Positions 36,901 through 46,345 are shown, numbered from the stretch's first letter. The stretch: 64,000 nt of DNA from Piezodorus guildinii (GCA_023052935.1 CM041297.1:86237021-86301020), one strand, 5' to 3'. Notes: a model not told the origin generated them from the letters alone. Made by a program: numbers and translations.

Positions 36901-39900
36901 AGGTATATTTCTGTTTAATTGAATTAAAATGTTAAACAGGAGATAGATGTGGAAGTGGAGCTTACTGCCAACCATTGGGGGAGGTTTGAAATGTTTATCT
37001 GTCCAAACAACAACCCCAAATATGAAGCTACGCAGAGCTGTTTTGACAGGTTTGCTGGAATTTATTTAAAATAATTTGTTCTTAAATGAGTTATGACCAA
37101 AAAAAAAATAAAAACTACTAAGCATGTGTGGTAAAGATTTCATTAAGGCAAATCATTGATTGATTTAGTTAAGAATTTGATGATACTGAAAACTCACATT
37201 GAAACAAAGTTCTCTAGTGATTATGGAAATTCAATTAAAATATTTTAAGCTGACATACCATTCTTAGTTATTGCTAATTAATTTAATTAAAGAAAAAACA
37301 TTTATATTCTGAAAGAGAAACCACTAAAACAACTCTTTGTGGTCTATATACTATGAGAAAGAATTACTCTTTTGGGAATCTCTCTTGAAGTCAGCCCTGA
37401 TAAAGGCCCACCATGAAGGCCAAAATGTTGGCACACAAACAAAATAAGTTTGTCTTATTGGAATGTTTTCTTGGTGACCGCAACCCTAACCAACTTGTCC
37501 ATCATATAGTCTCAACGGTCAACAAACAGCTCTTTCCAGTTAAATAATTAATATCTTATGAAATCCTCATATGAGACACTGTCTGAAATTGAAAACATAG
37601 AATGGAAAAGTTTACAAAATTATTTTGAATACAATTTTTATTTGTATTTGATTTAATATCTCTCTTATGTAAATGTAAAATTTCAATACTCTTGAGAGTT
37701 CCAGTTGGTGTGATTATTAGTAGGTTAGGAAGTAAATAGCTTTTTAAAGATGACTGAGATACTTTTATTATTTTTTATTTTAATTGGAAAATCAAAATTA
37801 AGAAGGAGAAGTGCCTGAAAGATTAGTAGTTGTATTTTTGATTTAGTACTATACAATAGCCAATTTTTTCTCCTTTACTGCAGTACATATATTTATTATT
37901 TGTTACTATTTTCAAAGTAGCAAATAGGATATTCAAAGCTAACCAGGTCTATTACCTTATCAGCAACAGCATGTGCAGTGGAGCCCAGAGAGGTTGACAA
38001 GGAAACAAAAAGGCACATATACAAGTCGATATACCTCCCAACCCTCATGTATAGAAGTCATAGCTGAATTATGGTGGTCAAGGAAAGCCAAGTGAAAGCA
38101 GCAGAAATGAAGTTTCTGCCAAGAGCTGCTGGAAAGGCCAGAAGGGACTGCATCAAAAATGAATGCATAGGATATAGAGGTGATAGAATTAAGAACATTA
38201 ATGGATAATGGAGAGTTGAGGTGGTTTGTCCACTTTGTTGGATGGAGGAGGTTAGAGATTCGCAAAAGGTTCTGGAAGCTCGACCCACTGGGAGGAGGCC
38301 GAGGGGCTGCCCCAGAATTTCTTATCAGGAGTACATGCAGCAAATTGAAAAGAAGCAAGGCAAAAAACTTCAAGAAATGAAGCAACTTAGTAGTATTGGA
38401 TAGAGGCTCCTCAATGCTAATGATAGTATGAAGAGGAAGACAAAGAAGGAGAAGAAAATAATTTTAGCAGTTTGTGTATATATTTTTTTCTGTATACAAA
38501 TTGTTGCTAATTGTATAAGAAATAACTTTCAGGATTATTAACCATTAAAATATCACTTAATATCTTCTTTTGATTATGTTCTTTAGATTTCCTTTGTTCA
38601 TTTCTGGAACGAGGGATGTAAGGTTTCTTATTCCAGAAGAGACAAAGAAAAAGGCTATATTTCGTTACAAAGTCAGATTACCGCCATATTTAACTTGTTC
38701 TCAATGCGTTCTGCAGTGGACCTACTATACAGGTAAATATACTGGATAACTCCTAACTGTAAATATCATTTTTTTTTTTTTTTTCAATTTAAATTCTAGT
38801 TTCATCAGATTATTCTTCACAAATATTAAGGTTATGTTAAATATTAAAAAATAATAACTTGGTTTATTTATTAGTAAATGGAGACATTATTGAAAGAATA
38901 AATAAATAAAAAATGTATTTATTGTAATTTGAGAATAAAATAAAAATCTCAATAATTTTAAATTAACAACTCAAGAAAACAGTAAATATTAAAGTTTTCT
39001 TTACCTTTCCATTTTACAACTATTCCCTTTTTCTTCCCCCACTTAAATTCCAGATAGCTTTTATAACATTTCAAGTTTTCAAAGGAAATTAGGTACTTAT
39101 ATTAAGTAATTGATTACTAAACATGAGGTTTTTATTAATTTATTAGTTTAATTAATGCTTATTGATGTATCAGTTATGAGAAATGAGAAATATATAATAT
39201 AATATATTGTTCAAATGAAGTTATAGACAAAAATTTACATAATCATTGTTTTAGGCAATATGTGGGGTACCTGTGAGAATGGCACAGAAGCAGTAGGTTG
39301 TGGAAGGCCAGAAACATTCAGGAATTGTGCAGATATTTCTATAGTCACCAGTACCAGCGGTCTTCCACCTATTTTTGTTGGCATCAACAATCCATTCCTG
39401 CTTTATTTCAGAGACATCCGAAACCCAAGTCTTATTTCTCCTCTTGTTATTAGGTAATGGAAACTTGAGATATCAGTATCAAATATAAAACATAAACGAG
39501 CAGAGTAATCAAGTGAAATATCTTTCAGAATGAAATAATTTTTAATATGATAGATATTTCTTTCATTAAGTTTAGAGATAAGAATTAATTTTATAAGTTT
39601 TATAAAGGCATAGCTGAAATTTTTTCTCCTATTTTTTTTTACAAAAGAAAAAAAAGTTGGAGAATAAAATAATTATCCCTTCATTTAAGAAGCGATAAAT
39701 ACTGTGAGACAGTTATAATCTGTTAACATTACATTTCTTATCCGAAAATATAAATATACCAATGAAGGGAGTGGTTTAAGACTATTCAATTCCTAAAAGC
39801 ATGATAGAGATGGAGAATAAAGAAGAAAAAGGTATAAACAATCTATTTAAAGGCTTTAAAATATCTATTTTTGAAAGAGAAATTTAGAGTAATTAATGAA

Positions 39901-42900
39901 ATATATCATTTAGATTAACCTTCTCCCATTTTTGGGTAGCACCTCAGAAACAAATCTTAGAAAGCCAAAGTAGAATAGCATACCATCACAGTAGTTGTTC
40001 ATATATTTATGAAATTTTGTATTGATGATAATGTAAATATATACTCAATTTCAGGTCTCAAGTATGTGTCCCTCAGCCTAAATATCGGATCCTACCTGGT
40101 TTGAAACAATGGTGTCAAGAAAATTGTCTTCGTTACCCTCCAAACTGTCCAGAAGAACTTTGTACTTGTCCGTAAGTAACATGAAATGTTCTCTCTAGCA
40201 GTTGAGATGATTTAAGATCAGATAAAATAATAAAAAAAGGTTCTAGTGGTATTTGTATCATTATTGAAGTTTCTCTTAGACCTATCAGATGATAAAAACC
40301 ATTTAATCATACAATGATTGTAAGTGTGATCTGTTAAATTGTATGATTTTGTTAATGACTGTATTCCAAATCAAATTTTCCATGAATTCATTTTATCTTC
40401 ATCTTTACTTTTATAGGTACAAGTAAATTAAGTTTATAAATAATTGTGTTTTCTTTTGACTGCACTCTGAATTAACTTCTCCCACAAGTAAATATAGTTT
40501 AATATTAAGTTTAACCCTTTAAGAATGGTGGACTCATTATGATTCAAGCAGGAACTGGGCTCAAGCGACAATGGACTCATAAGGTCTATTATAAGGTATT
40601 GCTTTAATCCACACTCCATAAAAAAAAATATATAAAAAAACTACATTTTTAATGCTGCAGCAAACAAATTTATATATTTTTTAATTGAAGTGATTTTATT
40701 ACGTACCTCTAGTTCAATCAATTGAATTATAACATAAAATAAACAATTTCAAACAAGTTTTTTTTTTTTAATTAATAAATTTATAGTATAATGTTTTACG
40801 TATATTACTTCCATTGTATAGAAAGTCATATTGTAAAAATAAAACATTTCAATTGTAAAAAATCTAATTAAAAAACAATATAAAAAGTTTGGAAGGTGCT
40901 TCGCATCAAAAATGCTGTTGTCTAATGGTAAAAAGTATTTTTCCATAGAAGCTCAAAGAATTTTTAGATTGTATTGTCCTTAAAAGGATACACTGTCCTT
41001 CCCTATTATCATCCCTAAAAGATTAAAAATGAAATGGTAGCTCACAAGATAAAGATAAAAAGCCTTATTACTTCAATGGTTTCTTCTTTTGGGAGGCAAT
41101 GATTGCTTCAAGGCAGAAAATCAAGTTATTATAATAAGATAATAGGAATCATACTAATCTGAGCTATTTTGGTCAATTGCATATTATAGTTAATCAAGTA
41201 TGCTATTGGGTTATGTGATGAATAATGCAGAAATTTGGTTTAGAAAGACATAAAAAGAAAGATTTACAACTGTTATATTCAATTAAAACAGTTTCCACTA
41301 CTATCAATACATTTCTGCAGTACTGTGCAATACTGTGTAGGCTATATTTCCTTTCCCTTGGAATAGATATTCTCATTGCTAGAATTGATAAACTTTAAAA
41401 ATGTGTTTTCTTATTCCCTTTGTCCATTAAATTTTTTGTCATGTATGTAGTAGTCCAGGTATGATAATCCTTAGGCAAGAGGTCCTGAGAGTTGGGCAGA
41501 TAAGGAAATTTTTCATATCCAAGCTACAACAGTGTTTGTGACATCACACATGAGACATCTGACCAGGGGTTGTCATGAATGGGCCCCTTCTGGTTGGCCA
41601 AAGATGTCATTATTGCCAATTTCTGATGCATTGTATTAATTTGGCTATAATATGATTCAGCATTGATGGTTTCTCCAGGATTTAAGAAACTATAGTGTAT
41701 CAAACCAAATGAAGCCCACCCAACTATAACCATCATTTAATTATTTTTATTTTTGGGCTTTGGAAAACATAGTCCTGCATTTTCTTTTTCGAGCAACTGT
41801 CGAGAAGGTCTGATGTTATCTTAAAGTTCCCACTTATCATCACAAGTGACAATTATGGCCTGAATAGGGGTGTTTTCGATTTTTTAATGAAGTGTAGTAC
41901 AAACTTCATAATACTATTGTTTTGTTTTTTTATGTTCGTTTAATGTGTATGAAACCCAACTTTCAAGCATTTTACCCTTTCTAATCACCTTAAGGAGGTC
42001 ATTGATCATTAATTTGCTAAGGTTGTATTTTATATATTTCTTTTATAGTTATATTGTATAGTTCTATATTATAATGCCCTGCAAGTTATCGACCAGTTGC
42101 ATTGGAGTTTTCTTCCACCACAGCCATGAGAACATGATCATCAAGAGAGGAACTCCTTCCTTAACCTTTGTCCTCTTCAAGGCTGAAGTCTCCCTCATTA
42201 AAATTTTCGAATCGCTGTTGAACAATGTTGAACCAACTAGAGATGATGAGATGCCAACTGAGAGAGACGATGTTCAGGGAGTCCATGAGATGTCATCAGG
42301 AAATTATTTTGAATCACCTTAATGTAAAATATTTGTGAAACCTTGATTGTAATAATTATGACAAATGTATAATGATGCAGATAAAGTCAACATTGCAAGT
42401 GATATAATTTCTAGTGACCACTGACAAGTTACTGCTACTGCATAATCACAGTCAGTTTTTAACATTTTGAAAATGGTGAGCTTTAAGGACGAATGTAACT
42501 TGACATAAGGTAATAGGAAATATTTTATTTGGTCATGAGTATTTGAATAAATATCTATCTTGTGTTAGTTTTAAATTTTAGTAATTTGAATAATTGCAAA
42601 TTGAAGTAAACTTAATTCTGGTGCTATTTTATTCTGATTCTACCCTGCTTTCGCTTGTCTCCTAATGCGACACTACCCTCTCTTATGTCTAAATTGAACA
42701 TGAAACGTCTTCATGCAGAATTACGCCTTTAGCAACTAGCAACGCCTAACATAGACCGCTGGGGTTCCGTGGACAACTTTTTGGGAACCTCTGGCATACC
42801 TTAAATGTATAAATATTACAATTTTTAGGCTTCAGAGGATCCTTGGCATTGAAGTAATTGGACAAAGGTGTCTGTGAAAACTTTTTGTTGGGAACCACTG

Positions 42901-43164
42901 GTGTAGAATATTTTAATCATATGAGATGATATGGTATAAATGAATAAGTTATGTATCAGGAATAAATTTAGGTGGCAATAAACTGAATTTTTTTTATTTC
43001 CTAATACATCTAAGCTTTTAATTGAATCCTACTCTTCTTATTTCAGTGAGGAATGTGAAGCAATTGGTGAACTGCAAGGAAGGAGAGGAGCGGACGTCTA
43101 CTGCCAGGACAAATGTATCATATATCCATCACAATGTCCAGCTGAGCGGTGCAGATGCCTTTAG
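23619..43164 (+). CDS. AA15 lytic polysaccharide monooxygenase (secreted, copper-dependent), eight exons
   Basis: Joining 23619-23672, 32937-33063, 36461-36585, 36940-37049, 38587-38732, 39255-39453, 40055-40171 and 43047-43164 gives 331 residues with one open frame. Residues 1-25 are a signal peptide with a hydrophobic FLTVFAVVLL core. It ends before His26, so the mature protein starts HGRLMDPPARNSMWR, the copper-brace N-terminus of AA15 enzymes. The second brace His is His114 in ELTANHWG. Phe209 in ETFRNCADI lies where AA15 enzymes have the axial aromatic (Tyr or Phe). Other family marks are GKCGVCGD (68-75), QWTYYTGNMWGTC and an N-glycosylation site NGT at 196. The tail has two C-x3-C-x6-C-x4-C-x-C repeats (274-292 and 312-330). 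The family oxidatively cleaves chitin or cellulose outside the cell. Which substrate this one uses cannot be told. Exon 3's donor is the least certain junction. Confidence 0.93.
23935..24870 (+). pseudogene. Degenerate Jockey LINE in LPMO intron 1
   Basis: The copy starts with AGVSQGSIL, the mutated form of the AGVPQGSIL motif of the RT, followed by TATFADI where the FADD catalytic site should be. Scattered frames downstream match the family (WTYA..., then RRLNRSWMGDLLT at the end in a mutated frame). It closes in an A-rich and TA-rich tail. Several frameshifts and stops make it clearly old. Confidence 0.7.
24867..24897. repeat. TA microsatellite
   Basis: About 15 TA units at the tail of the decayed Jockey. 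Confidence 0.9.
26005..26872 (+). repeat. MITE-like repeat family C, near full length
   Basis: It starts ACTTTCACTCGCCTATA and includes GTTCACCGGAAATACACGTT, TGTGTGGTAGGTCTAG and ATCAAAATCAGCTTA. It ends GGTAAGCAAAAGTTGTGTG with a mutated end. At about 870 bp it is one of the best full copies. No reading frame of any size exists, which fits a non-autonomous DNA element. Confidence 0.72.
26876..27020 (-). mobile_element. tRNA-derived SINE, family A, tail fragment
   Basis: TTTATTCATTTAACGTCACA, TAATCTGACGATGCTACAGT and TTATCCAGG-like blocks mark the 3' half of a minus-oriented copy. The tRNA-like head is missing. Confidence 0.6.
27234..27495 (+). mobile_element. tRNA-derived SINE, family A, near complete
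   Basis: It begins with a tRNA-like head (GCAGGGTGGCTAGCATAACA, GCCTTC, ACGGGTTTTCAAG as a decayed box B). Next come TTTAATGGGAGTAAAAAATT, the CCGTCCTTCGGAGGAGACGT block, and CAGCCACAGTGACATAAAGT. It ends in TAAATAAACAAACAAC. No clean flanking duplication was found. Confidence 0.75.
27585..27775 (-). mobile_element. tRNA-derived SINE, family A, partial
   Basis: Minus-oriented: AAATTTTGCCTATTTAGGCT, TAATTAGGATAGGGTTCTTT, ATTTTTTACTCCCATTAAAA, then the head region in reverse. Together with the copy at 27234-27495 it forms an inverted pair about 90 nt apart. Confidence 0.7.
27830..28105 (-). mobile_element. tRNA-derived SINE, family A, with clear A and B boxes
   Basis: Read on the minus strand the head is AAGTGGCCAAGTGGTATAAA (box A region), then AGCAGCCTTC, then CGCGGGTTCAAACCTGACAG (box B). 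This is the best-preserved RNA polymerase III promoter of family A in the window. The body and the tail, up to ATTTAACACTCCTGTGG in reverse, are complete. Confidence 0.8.
28113..28320 (+). mobile_element. tRNA-derived SINE, family B, 3'-diverged
   Basis: The head AGTGGTCTAGTGGATAGAGC, then GGGTCCCGTGTTCGATCCCG and AGCAGAATTATTTATTCTGT, matches the head of 2371-2700. The rest is diverged. It directly abuts the family A copy ending at 28105 with its head toward that copy's head, so two pol III heads diverge from one spot. Confidence 0.72.
28445..28930. other. Unassigned GC-richer island
   Basis: About 480 bp are visibly richer in G and C than their surroundings (for example CCACACCCTCCGCGGATTCT). 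There are overlapping open frames on both strands: a 73-codon minus frame ending in KDAHLPETYRCRSLI, and a 60-codon + frame with SAGRPCPVTKDELTSSF. I recognise neither. It may be part of an old element or a foreign insertion. A host exon is not excluded. Confidence 0.4.
29205..29600. repeat. Family C, chimeric copy with an internal orientation switch
   Basis: From 29208 the sequence is a minus-oriented family C end (CTCTGGTGCGGGAAACGTAC, TTTCATTTACC). At about 29362 it changes to the plus-oriented middle block (TTTTACACCTTTTCACCATT, TTCTCAAATACGGCTCTAAC). Two copies or two parts of a copy have been joined head to head. Confidence 0.65.
31030..31700 (+). pseudogene. RTE-like LINE reverse transcriptase remnant
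   Basis: Pieces in changing frames read ILCLAFADDLILLSCS (RT catalytic FADD motif), then TGLLVNIGKTKSM and KSAKYLGD. Then comes the frame from 31335 with LRHYNVVVRSAILYAAEFLS and a late part like FYSHLYRMDRG. This is the palm-to-thumb part of an RTE/R4-like element. Frameshifts and stops are frequent. An A-rich stretch follows at 31675. Confidence 0.7.
32937..33063 (+). CDS. LPMO exon 2: signal cleavage site and copper-binding His
   Basis: The acceptor is CATTTTTGTTAG. The frame encodes VVRESES, then His26 and GRLMDPPARNSMWRFGFPT, ending ELYCGGYS. The donor is TCAG|GTTCCT, phase 1. The other frame in this region, beginning MVDSWTLQQ, is only a shadow. Confidence 0.95.
33103..33181 (+). mobile_element. 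tRNA-like unit 40 nt after LPMO exon 2
   Basis: GTGGCTGAGTGGCTAGCGCG matches a pol III box A, and GAGTTCGAATCCC matches box B. The ends AGCCCG and CGGGGCT can pair imperfectly as an acceptor stem, giving about 79 nt with a leucine/serine-type long variable region. It is followed by non-tRNA sequence (about 33182-33240) with no CCA signal. I take it as the head of another tRNA-derived SINE rather than a working tRNA. Confidence 0.55.
33641..33756. repeat. 116-bp fold-back MITE-like repeat in intron 2
   Basis: The left arm ATTACTGGAAGGAATTAGTT and CGGGTGGCAGTCAAT is the inverted complement of the right arm ATTGAC-like ACTGACCACCATCCGGAC and TAATTCCTTCCAGTAAAT. The loop is about 33 nt. A transcript would fold into a long hairpin. 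It codes for nothing. Confidence 0.82.
34387..34446 (-). mobile_element. tRNA-derived SINE, family A, short fragment
   Basis: The 3'-end block GTTTATTTATTTAACGTCAC, TTTATGCTACTATGGCTAAT and CGGACGAATACC is present, and nothing else of the element. Confidence 0.6.
34890..35165 (-). pseudogene. RTE-like LINE C-terminal remnant
   Basis: The minus frame starting ERIMLGVSLRTKDN resembles the MLGVSLRD motif after the reverse transcriptase in RTE/R4-type elements. It is followed by RKMMWTWARELQRTESG where the family has a (W)AGHVAR-like stretch. It is 5' and 3' truncated and frame-shifted near its end. It lies in LPMO intron 2. Confidence 0.55.
36461..36585 (+). CDS. LPMO exon 3
   Basis: It is entered in phase 1 after TTTGTTGTAG and reads VQWEQNKGKCGVCGDAYNLE to AKGVLEGGTVL. 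Continuing to the strong-looking donor CAG|GTAAAG at 36590/36591 would put the next exon out of frame (V-R-R-stop). The in-frame choice is TTG|GTCAGG at 36585/36586. The start is firm; the end is less so. Confidence 0.85.
36940..37049 (+). CDS. LPMO exon 4: second copper-brace His
   Basis: Acceptor ATGTTAAACAG. It encodes EIDVEVELTANHWGRFEMFI to ATQSCFDR, with His114 in the TANH motif. Donor ACAG|GTTTGC, phase 2. Confidence 0.94.
37385..37515 (+). mobile_element. Decayed hammerhead-like element end in LPMO intron 4
   Basis: CTGATAAAGGCCCACC, ATGAAGGCCAAAATGTTGGC and ACACAAAC is a mutated form of the core and flank seen at 14484-14520 and 51005-51050. It is followed by TTGGTGACCGCAACCCTAAC, which matches the outer end of the 50524-51100 element. 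GAAAC has become AAAAT, so no ribozyme activity is expected. Confidence 0.5.
37920..38460 (+). pseudogene. LINE C-terminal remnant in LPMO intron 4
   Basis: Plus-strand pieces in shifting frames read QVKAAEMKFLPRAAGKARRD, CWMEEVRDSQKVLEARPTGR with RRPRGCPRISYQEYMQQIEK, and KLQEMKQLS. That is the familiar RPxGRRPRGRPRxRW... end of RTE-like reverse transcriptases. The long minus frame at 37960-38385 is its shadow. Confidence 0.65.
38587..38732 (+). CDS. LPMO exon 5
   Basis: Acceptor TTCTTTAG; completes Arg139 and reads FPLFISGTRDVRFLIPEETK, then to CSQCVLQWTYYT. Donor ACAG|GTAAAT, phase 1. The LPPYLTCSQCVLQWTYYTG block is strongly typical of AA15. Confidence 0.95.
39255..39453 (+). CDS. LPMO exon 6: axial aromatic region
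   Basis: Acceptor TTGTTTTAG; completes Gly188 and reads NMWGTCENGTEAVGCG, then RPETFRNCADISIVTSTSG, ending PLVI and two bases of Arg254. Donor TTAG|GTAATG. It contains Phe209 in the expected axial copper position and an NGT sequon. Confidence 0.95.
40055..40171 (+). CDS. LPMO exon 7: first cysteine repeat
   Basis: Acceptor CAATTTCAG. It encodes SQVCVPQPKYRILPGLKQ, then WCQENCLRYPPNCPEELCTC, the first C-x3-C-x6-C-x4-C-x-C module, after the catalytic domain. Donor GTCC|GTAAGT, phase 2. Confidence 0.95.
40440..40490 (+). mobile_element. End fragment of the hammerhead-like element
   Basis: GTGTTTTCTTTTGACTGCAC and TCTGAATTAACTTCTCCCAC match the outer right end at 51058-51098 (GTGTATTCTTTTGGCTGCAC, CCTGAACTAACTTTTCCC). 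It is only the outer end, without a core. Confidence 0.5.
41283..42335 (-). pseudogene. mariner (cecropia/Hsmar1-like) transposase remnant in LPMO intron 7
   Basis: On the minus strand the helix-turn-helix part reads RFENFNEGDFSLEEDKG, a stop, GRSSLDDHVLMAVVEENSNA (42240-42100). The catalytic part reads GWASFGLIHYSFLNPGET, INAESYYSQINTMHQKL and NQKGPIHDN (41720-41560). The C-terminal end is LQKCIDSSGNCFN (about 41320-41283). Stops and frameshifts (the minus frame at 41524-41736 is the longest open piece) show it is dead. The HDNARPH-type catalytic stretch is damaged (PIHDNPWSD). The + frame at 42074-42322 is a shadow. Confidence 0.85.
43047..43164 (+). CDS. LPMO exon 8: second cysteine repeat and stop
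   Basis: Acceptor TTCTTATTTCAG; completes Pro293 and reads EECEAIGELQGRRGADV, then YCQDKCIIYPSQCPAERCRC and L331, stop TAG at 43162-43164. The second C-x3-C-x6-C-x4-C-x-C module matches the spacing of the first exactly. Confidence 0.96.
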
Positions 43165-43289
43165 TTTGTAATTGATAATGACCGCACTTCTCTTCATCAG
43201 TTGTGGTTTGCCTTGATAGGACCATCTTTTTACTGGAAATAAGAAATCACGATGATTACTGATGTATTTAAAAATGTAGTTTTTTACAG

Positions 43290-43295
43290 AATAAA
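43290..43295 (+). promoter_or_regulatory. Polyadenylation signal of the LPMO gene
   Basis: AATAAA, 126 nt after the stop codon, followed by AT-rich sequence. A second candidate (ATGAATAAAC) lies near 43965, so alternative 3' ends are possible. Confidence 0.65.
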
Positions 43296-46144
43296 GCATA
43301 TTTCATAGCCAACTGGGTACATAGCAATATTGTTGGATTTATAATGGTACATTATTTAAAAATGTTCTAATTACTAAGCAATACTTTCATACTTCCACAC
43401 AAGAAGTCCCAAATGGATGTGAAATAAATCCGATTTTTCTCAAATATTTTACAGAATAAGTGCATATTCTATTTCATGCATGACTATCTCTTAAGTTTAA
43501 TAAGGCTGTGTTTTTAAAACTTTGTTTGAAAATTGGCTGTGTGTAGTTAAAATGAAATATTATTTGGTTTGCTAAAATAAGATTTTACACCATTTTTTTT
43601 GTTTTTTTATCATACAAAAATACTTCTTTTTATGAAAAAAATTATTTTTAGAAAATGATTGGATAAACACACATGTAACTTTAGTCAAGATTCAATTATG
43701 TAATATTTCATGTTCATTAAGTGGAATGGAAAAATTCTTCTTACGAGAGTGCGGTCTTGACTTTTTGATAAAAAAAAAATACATGTATCAATAGTAACAA
43801 TTTTTTTTTCACCAGTGAAAGTAGTAGTTACTATAAAACACCCCTACGCTAATTAAATTTATTGACTTTTTTCATTAGGTTATTTAATAGTTACCAGTAA
43901 ATTTATTTATCTATGTATGTTTATGTTCTTTCTTAATTTGTGATATATTTTTTTGTCATTTTCATGAATAAACTGGTGAAAAATTAATTAACAAACGTTT
44001 GTTCTTTCCTAATAAACCTATTCCTTTCATTGCTGTGAACTATTTATTTCTATTATTTTTGAGCAATAGGGTAATTAGGCAAGCATTTAGCCTTTTTCCA
44101 AAGCTTGGAAACTGTCCAAAGGATGCTACCTCTTAAAAATTAGGGTGTTTCATTTTTTCCTGACCACCACGAAACAAACATAACCATTCTGGCTGAAATA
44201 GAACACGTAACGTACCTAATAGGTGCTCAAGGATCCTTAACTCAAACTTTTATAGGTCATAGAAGTCAAGTTTTCAAAATGAATTTTCCTAAACTATCTT
44301 TTATTTAGTTTATTTAATTTTAATTGACCATTCCCCATCATTGGTAATAGTTGGAAAGGTATAAAGTTAAACCATGAAAGGTTATGATAATCAATCTCAA
44401 AAAAAAAAAAATTAAAAAAAAAACCTAGACAAATTTTTTGGAATCTCTCTTTTCTTTTGCACCTTCACCATTATAAATTCTTAAACCCTTCTCATCTTGT
44501 ATCATACACTGCATTATTTTTGTTTTAAAAACAAATCAAAGTTTATATTTTATATTTATACCAAAATATAGATAACTCTTCTAGTAATATGTTATATGAA
44601 TATGAACATGCTAGATTTACAAATAAAATAGTTTAAATACTGTAATGAAAAAATATATAGTAATAATAAAACAACACAATTAGATACACGGCTGTCTAAA
44701 TTATAGTAAAAACTCACCTATAAAAAAAAAATATTTAGAATACATTAATAATGTATTTTCATTGATAACCAAAATTAACATGAAATATATTTAATTAACT
44801 ATCATTTTTGATTTCTTTGAAAGTGAATGATCACTGAAACACAGGAAAACCTTAGTATACTAATGGGTTTATGTAAATCCTACAAGCTGTATTTCTTAGA
44901 TAACAAATTATAAAAATAAAATAAGGTACCTTTTAGATAAAAGATGTAGTTAGAGACTGTTTTTATTTTTAAACATGTAGTTTTTTTGTCAACTAGCTCC
45001 CCTATCCTCATCTAATGATTTTCAACCTTCTTGGTCTCCCATCCCTACAAAAATTCTGGCAATACCCTTGAGTAAATCTACAGCAAGAAAAAACATGAAG
45101 ACAGTGGATTCTTTTACAGGTTGAGTTCACATTTATCCAAGAACAAAAAGGGTATTATCATGTTAAAACTCAAAAATTCTAAAGCTAATCTAGTAAGGAA
45201 AAATCATAGCGTATTGAAAATCAGAGGTTTCTTATTTTTTCTGTTAAGAAAAATATATTCCTATTTCTCTGATATATACTTAAAGAGTATGAAAACATAC
45301 CTTTTGATTCTATTTAATGTTATTTCACATTTAATAGTTTACTAAATGTTCTTGATCTTAATAATATAGAGAAATACAAATGGCATAGTATATTTTTCCC
45401 TAGTTCTTACTTAATATTTAAATTAAAATATTTCTCATGTCTTGGATATGGTCCCAATTAATAGTTTGTTATAAGAAAAAAAGTGTTATTTTAGTCAGCT
45501 TTCATATATAAATAAAAATTGACTTACAAGTTATTAGCTACTTATGTATTTTTTGTATTCATTTAGATTAAGAACTAGTTCAGCAGTCCTTAACTTAACA
45601 CGAACTTGTTACTTTTTGGGATGAGATAATAAATAAATAATTAAAAAAAAATGTTTTCTTAGAAGTTGTAATCCACTCATCATTTAATTGTTTTTAAAAT
45701 CCAATTCAGGTTGAAATCATTTTCATCTCTGGGCTATACTATTGGAATTTTTATGTGATATGATCTTGTCTAAGCTTCAATAATTTCTTAGTGTTAGATT
45801 AAACAATAAAACACAAAAATTTTGAATATTGGTAATTTTACATTATTATTTCACATTTTATTTGGCAAGGCATTTCAAAATAGGTGATGCTCTTTCTTAA
45901 CTGTCTGTGAAAAGATGATTATGGAAATTCAAAACTTGTAATTTGAGTTTTGAGAGGAAAGAAGATTTTGTATAAAAAATGAGTAAGGACTCTATTGAGG
46001 CAAGCCCGATGCAAAGTATTGGGTTTTGAAATAAGTTCATAGTGTTTTTTATTGGTGATTTCAATTAAAACTTCAGATTCTTGTAAATATTTTTAATCAA
46101 TAACATATGAACCATTTTAAATCTATCAGATGTTGCAATATTTT
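43296..46144. other. AT-rich intergenic sequence
   Basis: Nothing beyond possible 3' untranslated sequence of the LPMO gene was recognised. The 74-codon frame at 45121-45345 is Lys/Ile/Leu-rich and looks like chance. Confidence 0.5.
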
Positions 46145-46345
46145 AGGTAATTTTTAATTGGGTCCTTCCAGAACATTGAAGGATAACCTGAGCCCTTTGT
46201 GTCTTCCAAGTCAAAAATTCTGGTTCTCAACTGAGCAAACCACTTATTGAAAGTGCTTTCTCCTAAAGCATCATTGCCATACACCCGACAAATTTTGTTA
46301 GCCATCTGCGCAGCGGATTTTCCTTTTCAGAAATAAAAAATGATA
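46145..46345 (-). pseudogene. mariner transposase N-terminal fragment
   Basis: The minus strand reads GKSAAQMANKICRVYGNDAL, then GESTFNKWFAQLRTRIFDLE and DTKGSGYPS. This is the first helix-turn-helix of mariner transposases ending in the (R)SGRPS-like linker. The catalytic domain is absent. It belongs to a different lineage from the mariner at 41283. Confidence 0.8.

Larger units (their letters stand above)
40172..43046 (+). other. LPMO intron 7
   Basis: It contains the hammerhead-like end fragment, the mariner remnant and AT-rich sequence. A small stretch at 42640-42800 is less AT-rich and unassigned. Confidence 0.7.

Noticed and set aside
37960..38385. Minus-strand frame of 141 codons
   Set aside because: It is the shadow of a + strand LINE remnant whose frames carry recognisable motifs; the minus frame has none.
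42074..42322. Plus-strand frame of 82 codons in LPMO intron 7
   Set aside because: It is antisense to the mariner helix-turn-helix region, which is clearly readable on the minus strand.
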